From the NCBI RefSeq assembly GCF_963678635.1, contig NW_026970922.1:1-64000 (forward strand): a DNA stretch of 64,000 nt, read 5' to 3'. Under the pieces are notes generated by a model. It had not been told where the DNA came from. It made no database searches and saw only the letters and a list, made by a program, of their open reading frames with translations. A program made the translations under genes and the position numbers. This DNA is from Symsagittifera roscoffensis (Eukaryota; Xenacoelomorpha; Acoela; Convolutidae). Shown here one piece after another: positions 36,663-47,174 of this stretch. Every line of letters begins with the position of its first letter. Position 1 is the first letter of the stretch.

Positions 36663-37005
36663 AAGAATAACTGGAATTGCGATAACTCTCGACAGAATTT
36701 GAGCATCAGAATTCCGGATATTTTTAACAATCCTGAAAAACTTCCTTTTTAGTCAAATTTAATTTAAATACTATTCAAAACTTCAAATTTAAAAAATAAG
36801 CAAAAATAATTTTACTTTCACTAGCATCACATTCAATTTAATCCGTCCGTGCTCTGGAAAAAATGATTCTTGATTCAAATTGACAAATTAAGTGGCGCTA
36901 TAAAAACAAATATCTTTCAATTGCCAGCTGCTCAGACGTCAAACACGATACAAAGATAGAAGCCAAAAAGCTCAAATGTTTTTTCGACTTTGGGAAAATT
37001 TCTTG

Positions 37006-37538
37006 TTGTTCCGACTTTCGATACGAAAGTAACGGAATATTTGTGCTCGGGGTGGGTTTTTTTTTCTTCAGACAAACTTCGACTTTTTAACTAGCCATTT
37101 TTGACGGAAATTTTTTTATATCATTCAAAAGGTATTGTTGTCCTGAGCTCAAATTTGAAAAGATTTTTCACCTGTGATCTTTTTTCGTAAAATTATGGGG
37201 GTTTAAAGATTGCCATTTTGGCCAATTTGGGACAATTAACGCGCAATATATTTTGCGCTATTAACGCGTAAGCGGAGAGTTAATCAGTCTTACAATCGTT
37301 CCAAATTGGTTGAAAGAAGCTTATTTGCCATAATTGATTTGTTACAAGGAGCGAAATCTATCCTTTTGTACTTAATATGGCGTGTGGGGGGATAATTTTC
37401 ATTAAAAATTTCAAATTTTAGAAAAAAAATTTTCAAATATATTTTGATACATTTAATTTTTTGATGTTATTACTGCTCCATAAAACCTTAAAAGGCAGTC
37501 GGAACATTCAGGGCTTCGCCCTGATACGAGCAGTCTTG
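37006..37538 (+). mobile_element. Family A, complete
   Basis: Near-consensus copy ending 288 bp upstream of the TM5 exon. Confidence 0.9.
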
Positions 37539-37826
37539 TTGGTTTTCAAGTGCAGCTCACATTGAGACTAAGAAGAGCTTCATTTATAGCTAAATTAGTC
37601 TCCGATGAAGTTTCTTTAAGCTGCTTCAGTTTGCGTGAAAAAACCACACCCGAATACAAAGTAAATTTTCACCTTCGGCAGCATTAAAGCCAAACTGAGC
37701 TCAGTGTGGAAAAATCAAAAACCAAACGAGATAATTCAACCTATTGAGTAGATATTTGAAGCACAAAACACTTCGTTTTTGGCTTTCACAGGGGCCCAAA
37801 CATCATTCTTGTATATTTGTTTCTAG

Positions 37827-38102
37827 GTACCAGTGGAGTCGATTTTTTCTTCTCTACACTTTCCCCTTGGCCATCATGTGCAAAATGTACTGGAGGATCA
37901 GATCGCAACTGTGGAACGAACGGGACGCCCAGATACTCTACCAGGGCAATGGATGTGGATCTGACAGACATAGCAACCACAGTGAGATGACACAAGTCAA
38001 CACCGACAACATCAGTTGTGGCACGGGGGCGGGGTCTTTCAGAAGAAGTGACGGCCCTCACAATGACAAAGACAGCTGCACAAACTGCCCGAACTGCACA
38101 AG
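37827..38102 (+). CDS. Class A GPCR, exon with TM5 and first half of the long third intracellular loop
   Basis: The acceptor is tttgtttctag, entering in phase 2 (the codon GGG joins to Gly158). TM5 is SRFFLLYTFPLAIMCKMYW with Pro5.50 (P171) and Tyr5.58 (Y179), followed by the basic RIRSQLW start of loop 3. The rest is hydrophilic and rich in Ser, Asn, Cys and Asp, typical of a long, poorly conserved third intracellular loop. The donor is uncertain. I chose AAG|GTCAAC (GT at 38103, phase 2); a second phase-2 option is TTG|GTACTC (GT at 38136), which would add 11 residues. Both keep the frame into the next exon. The TM5 part is certain and the 3' boundary is not. Confidence 0.88.
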
Positions 38103-38725
38103 GTCAACCCGCTCAGTGGCCTTGAGTCCTAATTGGTACTCTTTATTTCCTGCACGTCAAAAACATTTTCAAGAGGAAGATCCCCGGTTGCACTACGTAT
38201 CTGTCATTTTATGTTTCACGCTAGCAAAAAAAACAACCTTTTAGTCAGATTTTAGTGGTTAAAAAAGCCAACATTTTGATCAGATCTTCCCTCTTCTGTT
38301 TAATAAAAAGAGGGGCAAATAAATAAGTGTCAAGCGTCGTAGTGAAGATATTTCTATAGGGTGCATTGATTTTTATAAATGTTATCTTTTTCAATTAAGT
38401 GTCTTGAAATTTGCTCACGGTCATATGTATTCAAACTTCTCTTTTTTCCCTCTTTTTTCATTTATATTATTCCTCAACTCTATTTTTTAAAGTTATATTT
38501 GTCCCACATTGGTCAGGTACAGAGTAAACGACTAATTTTAGTTTGGAAAACAAATGTAATAACAATTTTGTGATTATTTAAAATACTTCGGAATGCAAAT
38601 TCTGAATGCAAATATCCAGAATCAGTTTTCTTGTACGATAATAACCCCACTTAAAAGTTTCGTTGTCTTATCAGAACAATTACATGTAAGTTTTCTTGGG
38701 AACAAATTAGAAAAAAAAATACTAT

Positions 38726-38931
38726 AAAACCATGTTTACGTGGTCAAACTGTGAACTGAATAGGCGCACAACATGGTATCTGTACGTCAGTGGAATCCTA
38801 AGACTCAAAACATGTTCCAAAATGTAAGCCACTTCCACTAATAAAGTTTCCGTGGATTCCGCGCACAAACACCTGTAAGTAATTTTGTCGTAACGTAAAT
38901 TTCCCAAACAGCACCGCTTGACCTCGTAATG
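38726..38931. mobile_element. Family E short element (MITE), diverged
   Basis: Starts gtttacgtggtcaaactgtg and ends cgcttgacctcgtaat. Retains gtggattccgcgcacaaac, related to the subterminal motif of the long form. Confidence 0.75.
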
Positions 38932-39213
38932 ATTATTTTTTTCTACGGGGAAAAGAAAAGCTTGAAAAAACATTGCCACCCATTAACCAAAAAAAAACAA
39001 AAAAAAGCAATAAAATTTTTTTTTTGTAAACACATGATTCTTTTTGTCAAGGGAATGCAAAAAGCTTCCAAATCGGACGCAAATAATTTTTTTCTAGATT
39101 ACACCTTGAACATTGAGAGCAAACATAATTGTTTTTGATCTTGATTACTAGTTTCATACTGGATATAAAATATTGCAAATTTTAACCTAGACCTTTGTTT
39201 GTGGGTAAACTGA

Positions 39214-39742
39214 ACAAGACTGCTCGTATCAGGGCGAAGCCCTGATTGTTCCGACTGCTTTTTAAGAATTTATGGAGCAGTAATAAAATAAAAAAATTAA
39301 ATGTAAAAAAATAAAGTGAAATTTTTTTTCTTAAGTTAGAAATTATTTATGAAAATCATCGCCCCAAACGCCATATAAAGTACAAAAGAATAGATTTCGC
39401 TCCTTGTAACAAATCAATTATGGCAAATAGGCGTCTTTCAACCAATTTGGAACAATTTTAAGACGGATTAACTCTCCGCTTACGCGTTAATAGCGCGAAA
39501 TAAATCACGCGTTAATTGTCCCAAATTGGCCAAAATGCCAATCTTTAAACCCCCATAACTTTACGAAAAATGATCACAGGTGAGTGAAATATCTTTTCAA
39601 ATTTGAGCTCAGGACAACAATACCTTTCCAATGATATACAAAAACTCCGTCAAAAATGGCTAGTTAAAAAGTCGAAATTTGTCTGAAGAAAAAAAAAACC
39701 CACCCCGAGCACAAATATTCCGTTACTTTCGTATCGAACAAT
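39214..39742 (-). mobile_element. Family A, complete
   Basis: From caagactgctcgtatcaggg to ttactttcgtatcgaacaa; one arm of the terminal inverted repeat is shortened. Confidence 0.88.
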
Positions 39743-39971
39743 AATCATAACAACCGTGATTCAAAAGTGAGGTATATTATATTATTATTGAGGTGTATTT
39801 ATATTATTACAAATCTAAAAGATAAATCTCACAAATCTAAAAATCGTTACCCTAAAATTTATATCAAAATTTATATAAACAAAAAACTATAAAAAAAATT
39901 GCATGGTTTTTTGAAAATTATAGAAGCACAATTTTCAAAAACCTTAAATTTTTTTGAATTGTTTTTTGAAG

Positions 39972-40045
39972 CAAAGACTCCTGCATAGACCTTAAAAGGC
40001 ATTTGGAATAGTCAAGGTTTTGACCGGGTACGGGCTTTCTTGTTT
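39972..40045 (+). mobile_element. Family A 3'-terminal fragment, decayed
   Basis: agaccttaaaaggcatttgg ... gggtacgggctttcttg. Body not recognisable. Confidence 0.5.
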
Positions 40046-40334
40046 CTTAGCGGCGCCAGAAAAATCGACGCAGCTTATAAAAATTTGTAGTTAAAATGCC
40101 TGATTTTTCTTTTTTTTTCAGCGCGTTGCAAATGAGGCAAATTAATCCAATTTTGGCTCACTAGCTGAACCAAATAATGTCCTAACAGATGCGTACATAA
40201 TTTTGTACTTCACCTTGGATGGATAGAGAAGAGTTTTGAAATGAAAAGTTTTCAAGCTTTGTACTATTGTTTTTTCTTATCCCTTCATCGGAAATCTAAG
40301 CCTAAATTTACTTCAATCACTCAAAATATTTTTG

Positions 40335-40380
40335 GAGTGGAAAGTCTAAGCCCTGGCCCTGATAAAAGCAGTCTAGATGA
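40335..40380 (+). mobile_element. Family A 3'-terminal fragment, decayed
   Basis: agccctggccctgataaaag followed by cagtctaga. Confidence 0.4.
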
Positions 40381-40454
40381 AAAAAAAAATACTCTAGGCC
40401 AATTTATTTATTGTTTTTGTCTTTTTGTTTATGTCACTGCAAACTTGAATTTAT

Positions 40455-40963
40455 GTTCTGACTTTCCACACTTTCGAAGAAAATGACGGAATATTTGTGC
40501 TAGTGCTGTTTTTTTTCTTCACACACATTTTGTCTTTTAACTAGCCATTTTTGACGGAGTTGTTTTAAACCATCTGAAAGGTTTTGAGCTCAAATGTAGG
40601 AAGTATTTCATCAGGGATCATTTTTTCGTTAAGTAACGGGGCTTAAATGTTGCCATTTTGAACAATTTGGGACAATTAACGCGCAAATTATATCGCGCTA
40701 TTTACGCGTAAGCGGAGATTTTATCCGTCTTAGAAACTGTTTCAAACTGAATAAAGCAGGTTATTTGCCATAATTGCTATGTTATTAGGAACGAAGTCTC
40801 TCAACTTGTACATAATATGGTTTGATTTGTAAAAGAACTCTCAAGATTTAATTTTTTAAATTCATCCTGGAAAATTCATCTTTTGTTATAAAGCGAACAC
40901 AGCTTCATAAAGTTTTAAGGCTGTCAAAACATTCAAAGCTTTGCCCTGATACGAGCAGTCTTT
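40455..40963 (+). mobile_element. Family A, diverged
   Basis: Starts gttctgactttccacacttt; ends ccctgatacgagcagtcttt. Collinear with the consensus but many substitutions. Confidence 0.78.
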
Positions 40964-42045
40964 TTTCTGTCTGCGCGGGATAAAAAATATTGCAGCAAAA
41001 TTTATGACAATATCAGCATTTTTTTTCAGAAGGAAATTTTTCAAAACAACTTTAATAGCTGTTTATTTTCGATGAAATTTTCAAGAAGACCGTTTTTTAA
41101 GGTTTTTCTCAAAAACTGAACAAAAAAAACTTAAAGATGATTTTGCTTGCAAAAAAAGTTTTTTTTTTGCAAAAATTCATCACCCCCCTCGGTGAGCTCA
41201 AATTTCTGCACCGATTACTGAACACCACTGAGTAATAAAGAGTAAAATTCAACACCATAATGCGACTTGAGATCATTCTTCCTGATGGACAGTAATTCAA
41301 TTTGAGTCTGTAATATGATACCAATTAGCCAAGCGTTAGACTTTTTTCACTAAAAACTAAAAACCAGCAGTGAGAACTTTTGTATTAAACCATTAAAACC
41401 ATTAAAACTCGGATTTTATGTAACCAGTAAATGCACATAAATTTCAGTTTTGAAGAAGTTTTGTCCTTCAGCCGTTTTTAAATGGAGAATTCTGTTCTAA
41501 TAACTGAAATTTTGAAAATAGTTTCACATTTTACTTTCCGATGGAAAAGCAGTTTGGACGAAAGTAAAAGACAGTCGCAGCGCTTTACCGTAGCGGTAAG
41601 GGGGTGGGGATGAGCAGGAGCAAGGAAGAAAACCTTAATGTGAATATTTAATCCTCCTAATTTGAGCTAATTTCATTGCAACCGTATCTTCTTATTCTAT
41701 GTGCATAAAAGAGAGTTATAAGAATTTAAATCGAAAGCTTTCTTTTCGACTTATAAAAAAGTATTCTAAGTTTTCGCACATTTTTTCGTTAAATAGAGAA
41801 CGCAAAAATCATGAATTAAAATATCAAAGTCAAGCTTTTGGATGAAAATGACCGATTGAGCGTATTTATATGACATTCCATCATTTGATGAAGTTTTATG
41901 CTCGATGAAACTTTCTTCAGACCAATTTTGACTTTTGAACTAAATATAAAAAATGGCTCGCCTTGCCTATTTCTAAAGAAATTTTAAAGTTGTTGTTTGT
42001 AAATTTCTAGGATTTTTAAAGGTGTAAATTGCAGAATTCCTTACA

Positions 42046-42247
42046 TTACGAGGACAGATTGTGTTTTTGTGAATTCTGAGCGAATTTTGCAAGAAAAACG
42101 CTTCCTTAAAACTTTTTTTGGTCTTGTATTTCGTTTGATTTTACCGACTAAGTTTTTAACAGGTTTAAATACTTGTTTCTGGATTTCAGTGACTTACAGA
42201 CAAACCAGAAAGTGCGCCTGTCCAGTACACCGTTTGGCCACAAAATG
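42046..42247. mobile_element. Family E short element (MITE), diverged
   Basis: Left end attacgaggacagattgtg, right end gtacaccgtttggccacaaa. Contains ggtttaaatacttgtttctg, shared with the copy at 57197. Confidence 0.65.
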
Positions 42248-42353
42248 CAAGTTTTTTTAAAAATAATTTTCTCTCTAGACGATATATAAGTATAAGGTAT
42301 ATAGCTTTTACCAAAGTGCATATTCATGTATTAAGAGTCTACCAAGGTATTGA

Positions 42354-42812
42354 CAAGACTGCCTGATGTTTATGATTTTGATTCAATGTCATTGAAAAAG
42401 CTTTTGAAAACATCACTTAAAAATAGATATTTCCAAAGAAAATGAAGAATTTTTTTTTTCTGGAATACTTCCTTTGCACGCTATACCAAGTACAAAGTGA
42501 TGTTTCTTAGCATTCAGACGTGATTTGATTACACCAAATATCTTTACTAAATTCAATTTGGTACATTTTATGATCGGATAAAATAGTCTCTTACGCGTTA
42601 ATAAGACAATTTTCTCGCGCGTTAATTGTTCCAAATAGGCCAAACTAATAATTTTCAAAATCCCTAATTTTTATACCAATGATCTCTTGTGAATAATCTT
42701 CTTAAGTTTGAACTTAATACAATAAAACTTTTCAGATCTTATAAATTTTGCCAAAAATCGCTAGTCAAACTGTAGAACTTGGTTAGTATAAAAAATACTC
42801 GAGCCGGATTTT
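42354..42812 (-). mobile_element. Family A, strongly diverged
   Basis: Starts caagactgcctgatg; retains cttacgcgttaataagacaa and the cgcgcgttaattgttccaaa core. Its 3' end is recognised only weakly. Confidence 0.55.
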
Positions 42813-43099
42813 CTTTTTACAAAAATCTTCCAAAGTTGGATTGTTAAGACCACATATTTGGTCTCAATTCAATTTGATCAATTTTGAAGAAGCTTACATA
42901 GCCGTTTACGCAAAAATAGCACAAAAAATTGATATGCCTAACTCAAAATTTATTTGAAGAAAAACACCAATCACATCCAGTACAACAAATACTATTTATT
43001 AGAATCAAAATTGGTCGTTCTTTTTTGAACTTTTACAGTATTTTTATTAAAAAATTTAAAAATAAAACATTTTTTGATGATATTTTTGAAAATATGATT

Positions 43100-43190
43100 T
43101 TTTTTGTTAAAAGCTTCGTCAGACAAGTTCAAACACGGTCAAAACATATAACTTTCAGGGCTTTGCACTGATACAAGCAGTCCTGCTATT
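43100..43190 (+). mobile_element. Family A 3'-terminal fragment
   Basis: ttcagggctttgcactgata then caagcagtcctg; the upstream body is only vaguely similar. Confidence 0.5.
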
Positions 43191-43249
43191 CATGAAAAAT
43201 ACAATCAAGCGTGGAATATAAACTATCTCAAAAGTTGTTTTGGTATATA

Positions 43250-43618
43250 AAAGATTTTTATTGATGTAATTTTTTTTATAACTTTTCCTTTTTTAGTGAT
43301 CGGAAAGGCATTGATCCTATAATTTTTCTGCAGGCGCCTTTGGCACCAATATATACTAATTTTGAGGGAAAAGCGCGCGCCAAAAAAACGCAATTTTTTG
43401 GTCAAAATTTTCCAAAAAAGTGCTTCAAAACGCCTTTGTGGCCTTTTTTTTTTTAATTTGCCTGCGAAAGTTTGTCCAAAATGGGGTCTTTATAGTGATT
43501 TGGGAGAGCTCAGAAAATCAATTTGTTCAACCTAAAAAAAGGTCGAACAATTTTTTGAATTTTTTTCGAAAATCCGACCCTCCTCGAAAAAATCCTTGAT
43601 CTGCCCCTGGCTGCAACA
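43250..43618 (+). mobile_element. Family B element
   Basis: Contains tttggcaccaatatatacta, agcgcgcgccaaaaaaacgc and the 3' end gatctgcccctggctg. Related copies end in versions of CCTAGATCCGCCACTG, a TIR-type terminus. Superfamily not determined (such ends are common in hAT-like elements). Confidence 0.75.
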
Positions 43619-43949
43619 AACAATTCTGGTTTCCTGCTGCTAATTAACAAATGGGAGATTAATTTTGGTAATTATGCGCGCTCTTCTGAAATAAATCAAG
43701 ACCTAATTAAAATAACTCTGATTGTATAAGGACGAGTATCTCGCCTGCCTTTTCAGGTGTCAACAAATGTTTTTGAAGTCTCTATTTTTTTCTAAATAAC
43801 TGCCCGCTTTATAATGTCTGTCCTAAAGTCTACTCTTTAATTCTTGATTTATAGTGAAACGTTTTAGTTTTTTTTTTACCTTCTCATTTAATCCAAATGT
43901 CAAAAAATTTCATTCGTATCGCTGATTTGTTTTTGAATTATGCTTAGCA

Positions 43950-44147
43950 GTATTTAGACAAACTCGTATTCCTACTCGTCATTCAGTAGACAAATACTGT
44001 ATTAACCAATCAGAATTGAGACAAGGAAGAAATTAAATGATAATAATTATTTATTTCGTAAGTTTGCTTTCCCATCTCGATTCTGATTGGTTAGTATAGT
44101 ATTTGTCTGCTTACTGACGAGTATGAAAACGCAGTTGTCTAAATACG
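43950..44147. mobile_element. 198-bp foldback (palindromic) element
   Basis: Arms of about 70 bp: gtatttagacaaactcgtat ... accaatcagaattgaga on the left and tctcgattctgattggttag ... gttgtctaaatac on the right, around an AT-rich loop of about 50 bp. No coding capacity. Confidence 0.85.
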
Positions 44148-44512
44148 GCCCGCGCTCCTTGAATTATGATGCGTACTCGATAGCCTTGGCATGTTTAGTC
44201 CTCAGAGTTTCACAAATATATTACTTGTAATTTTATGATTCAAATTTTATATTAATTTGGTTTTATTACTTTGATTTTTTAAATTAATCTAACTGTCAAA
44301 CTGCATAACTTTTAGGCTATTTTGCATCACAACGTTTGCAAAACGTTGTCAAAACGTTTCAATTAAAAGAAAAGAGATGATAAATGACATAAAAAAAACT
44401 GACTTTTGAAATTTTTTGACACAAAAAAAAACATTTTTTTTTCTAAAAATTTCAAGCCAAATTATAAAAATCAGGAAATGAACAAATCGAAAAATGCTTT
44501 TGTAATGAACAG

Positions 44513-44735
44513 GTCGTTGACTAAATGTAGCAATGGTGGTGTACATCTGCCAGTCACCAGATCAACCCCCTGTTTCACCTCCCCCTCGGGAAGATATGCT
44601 TCTGCTGCTGGTATAGCTTCCTCTCCCTCTACTGTCGGATGTGGTCGCGGTGGATGCGATCAAGGAGGAGACACTGCTAGGTACAAAAAGGCACAGTTCA
44701 ACAAAATACAACTGAAGATAAAGGCAAAGCGAAAG
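44513..44735 (+). CDS. Class A GPCR, exon with second half of third intracellular loop up to the TM6 KRK
   Basis: This exon is proposed from frame and content. From 44514 it is open in the frame required by exon 3 and ends in the basic stretch IQLKIKAKRK directly before TM6. The distance from KRK to Trp6.48 across the next junction is 15 residues, the spacing usual for peptide receptors. The donor is AAG|GTGAAA at 44736, phase 0. The middle is low-complexity Ser/Gly/Ala with several cysteines. The acceptor is ambiguous: AG at 44511-44512 (used here), 44529-44530 and 44559-44560 all give the right phase, and none has a strong pyrimidine tract. With the first choice the summed exons are 1371 nt, exactly 457 codons including the stop. 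cDNA would settle the 5' end. Confidence 0.75.
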
Positions 44736-45013
44736 GTGAAATCAGTTCATTCTTATCCGTAGTATCATGTTTTTTAGTTTTCACTCTGCAATGTTCCTTG
44801 TTCACTTAGCATAGAAGGTTAATTCGCTGGTGATCTCGATTTATTGAGAAAGTTTTTTGTTTTGAATTATGTGTTTCATTTTCTCAAGAGCTCAGCTATC
44901 AGTAGGAGGTGTGTTATGTAATGGTTTCTGTTCTGTAAAATGAGTAATCTAATGAACCGTATTATTTAATGAGTGGTATTAGGCAATATTGTCTAATCGC
45001 AGAGTTGTTGCAG

Positions 45014-45130
45014 CTGGTGGTGATGTTGATGACGTTGGTGGCTGTGTTTGCATTCACGTGGATTTTCTTCCAGCTCGTGTTCCTCATCAACTTTTTCGAT
45101 CGCTCCTTCTTCGGACACAGCGTACTCAAG
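45014..45130 (+). CDS. Class A GPCR, exon with TM6 and third extracellular loop
   Basis: The exon starts after TTGTTGCAG (AG at 45012-45013) and ends CTCAAG|GTAAGA, entering and leaving in phase 0 (39 codons). The earlier AG at 45001-45002 would put the exon out of frame and was rejected. TM6 reads LVVMLMTLVAVFAFTWIFFQ. Phe6.44 (F336) and Trp6.48 (W340) are present, but position 6.50, nearly always Pro in class A receptors (CWxP), is Phe (F342) and position 6.47 is Thr instead of Cys. The third extracellular loop, NFFDRSFFGHS, is short. The intron before it is only 278 bp, the shortest in the gene. The codon for F342 (TTC) is unambiguous in the sequence. Confidence 0.93.
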
Positions 45131-45417
45131 GTAAGAAACAGACGGAAATTTTTTTCTCCTTCATAAGTGCTTGGACTTCATAAAAATCTTGTTGACCGCT
45201 TAGATTTTGTTACGACCACACTTCTAGAAAGAGAAATAGCGAGGGCTAGTATGGTTTTTCTCGCGCATTTTTGATTCGTGAGGCGGCCTGCAGAAAAATT
45301 TTCCGAGTTTCGAGAAAACCTAGTGTTAATATTAATGGGGGGGGGGGTTCCAGGCTATTTTATCACAGTGTAATCCTGCTAATTGACTAAGATCTGATCA
45401 TCCCAATTTTATTTTAT

Positions 45418-45821
45418 TGTTCCGACCATTTGAAAAATGGGGAGGAACTTTGTTTTTAGGTGTGTTTTACTTCGAGAAAAACCGGTTTTTGCCTAATTTC
45501 GGAAATTTATAGATTTCAAAAATTCAAGAAAGCTTCAAGATTTGTTGCAGCTGGTGCATGGTTGCAACATTTTTGATTTTTTAAATTCTTTTTTATTTTT
45601 GTAGTAATTTTTCTACGTATATTGTTTTTCAAATTCTTTACTTTACTATGACTGTCGAGTAGTTGTACGCTCTAGTTTTTTTTAGATCCTTTTATCACAC
45701 CACGGACGCAGAAAAAAAACGACATTTCTTTGGAAGAAAATTTTTTTTGTTGAATTTTTTCTAAGACTATGGTCGGAATATTCTGTGCTACTTGCACAGT
45801 AAATGGCTATCCTTGCTTTTG
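45418..45821 (+). mobile_element. Family C, shorter copy
   Basis: Starts ttgttccgaccatttgaaaa and ends tggtcggaatattctgtgct then acttgcacagtaaatggctatccttg. TTCCGACCAT / ATGGTCGGAA is the asymmetric inverted repeat; TGTGC-TACT-TGCACA is the 3' hairpin. Lies in the 922-bp intron between the TM6 and TM7 exons. Confidence 0.82.
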
Positions 45822-46052
45822 CCTGTATCTTTGTTTCATCCACATTTTTTAAACCAGTTTTCCGAAGTTTCAATTTTTCCTAGAGCCCAAGTACTAAAGA
45901 GCCCAAGATTTTAAAAAAAAAAAAAAATAATTGAAATTTTTTAAAATCCTCTTCATTCAAATTTTAAAGTATCAGTATCAAGTAAGTTTTTGTGCCAGTT
46001 GCCAAGCTACATGCTAATCTTGTTCTTAGTATTCCTTTTCTCCTGTCTTCAG

Positions 46053-46129
46053 GTATACCTGTGTTCGTTCTGGCTGGCCATGAGCAACACCATGTACAAC
46101 CCAATGGTATACTGCAGTCTCAACGCCAC
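46053..46129 (+). CDS. Class A GPCR, exon with TM7 NPxxY
   Basis: The exon lies between the acceptor cctgtcttcag and the donor GTGAGT (46130), entering in phase 0 and leaving in phase 2. It encodes [20 protein letters not shown] and CSLNA: TM7 with the NPxxY motif as NPMVY (N379, P380, Y383). The stretch [11 protein letters not shown] closely resembles the TM7 of tachykinin-type receptors, where WLAMSSTMYNP is typical. This is the strongest hint to subfamily in the gene, but the TM2-TM3 part looks as much like NPFF/NPY-type receptors, so I give no symbol. The next exon completes the split codon ACG (Thr389). Confidence 0.94.
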
Positions 46130-46576
46130 GTGAGTGCCCGCAACCTATCACCCAGTTCCTATGTCCAGCCCCTTTCACAATCCAGATTGAAGACCAATCT
46201 CCAGTTGCCCCCACCCCCCTCCTTAAATAAGCATCAACTTTATGGTGCAACTAGGGGTTGGAAAAAGTAGAGTATGATGATTAAAATATGTTTTTCAAGG
46301 CCTAATTAGGTTGCCTGGCAATTTTTGTAACAATAGAAAAACCAGGACATAAAAATTACTACAGGTGAGGGCGGGAGGGGGTCAAGCATTTATGGTCAAG
46401 GAATAGCAACATGAAGCAAGCTGCTGGAAACCATGTTTCGTTTCCATCTTTTTTGTCTTTTTCCTCGCTAATAAAAACTATCAAAACTATGCAAATTGTG
46501 CGATATTTTTTTAACTATGAGCTATTTCGGCCTTAATAACGGTCTACTTATGGTAGAGGAACGGATAAATGTAGAC

Positions 46577-46935
46577 ACCAGCGGATTTAGCGTTAGGGTG
46601 AAGGGGGGTTATCGCACGTTTTTTTTTCTCAAGGATTCGACCCCCTACCGACCTAGAGGGTCCCCCTTTTATACTTTTTCAAGATCCCCATTTTTGGTTG
46701 ATGAAACCGAAGTTTTTTTAAAAGGCGCCTTCGAAGCCAATATATACTAAATTTGAGGGGAAGAGTGCACCAAAAAACACAAAAATTCAAGCAAAACTGT
46801 CCAAAAAGAAAGTGCCTGAAAACGCTTTTTGGCCTGTTTTTCAAAAATACGCCTGCTCCACAAAAAATTTGGCCAAAACAGGGTCTACGTGGTGATTTGG
46901 GAGAGATCAAAAAATTAATTTGGTCGACCTAAAAA
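46577..46935 (+). mobile_element. Family B element
   Basis: Starts caccagcggatttagcgtta and shares the aagccaatatatactaaatt and aattaatttggtcgaccta blocks. The 3' terminus is missing. Confidence 0.72.
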
Positions 46936-47174
46936 AAGTTATTAAGAAGTAACCTTCTAGTCAAAGTTGAATTGAAATGATTCAGATTTTGTTAATTGAA
47001 TTAATTGGAATAACTTTCACACTGCGTCTACCAAAGATTTGTTCTAAAAGGTGAACCAGTGAATAACGCTGCAATCCTCCAAAAAACAGACATCATCAGT
47101 CCTGAAAATGATTTTTGAGATCTCGAAAATAACTATGAGTGCCTTAAAAATTGTTACACTTTTTCTCGCCGCTA

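Larger units (their letters stand above)
24862..37826 (+). other. Receptor intron 2 (13.0 kb)
   Basis: Contains nine family A pieces (seven longer copies and the fragment at 35922 among them), two family B elements, one family E element, the (TA)n tract and the assembly gap. Remaining stretches (26465-27035, 27145-27930, 28362-29035, 29250-29960, 32160-32810, 33292-33960, 34940-35920) show nothing I can name. Because of the gap the true length is unknown. Confidence 0.85.
38103..44512 (+). other. Receptor intron 3 (6.4 kb)
   Basis: Contains family A copies, two family E elements, one family B element and the foldback element. Nothing recognised in 38136-38720, 38935-39210, 40965-42045 and 44150-44510. 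The 5' border depends on the donor choice at 38103 or 38136. Confidence 0.8.

Noticed and set aside
37786-38061. ORF of 91 codons on the - strand over exon 3
   Set aside because: Shadow frame of the receptor exon.
45003-45013. Acceptor at 45001-45002 for the TM6 exon
   Set aside because: It gives phase 0 with a stop after six codons when joined to exon 4; the AG at 45012-45013 gives the right frame and the conserved KRK to Trp spacing.
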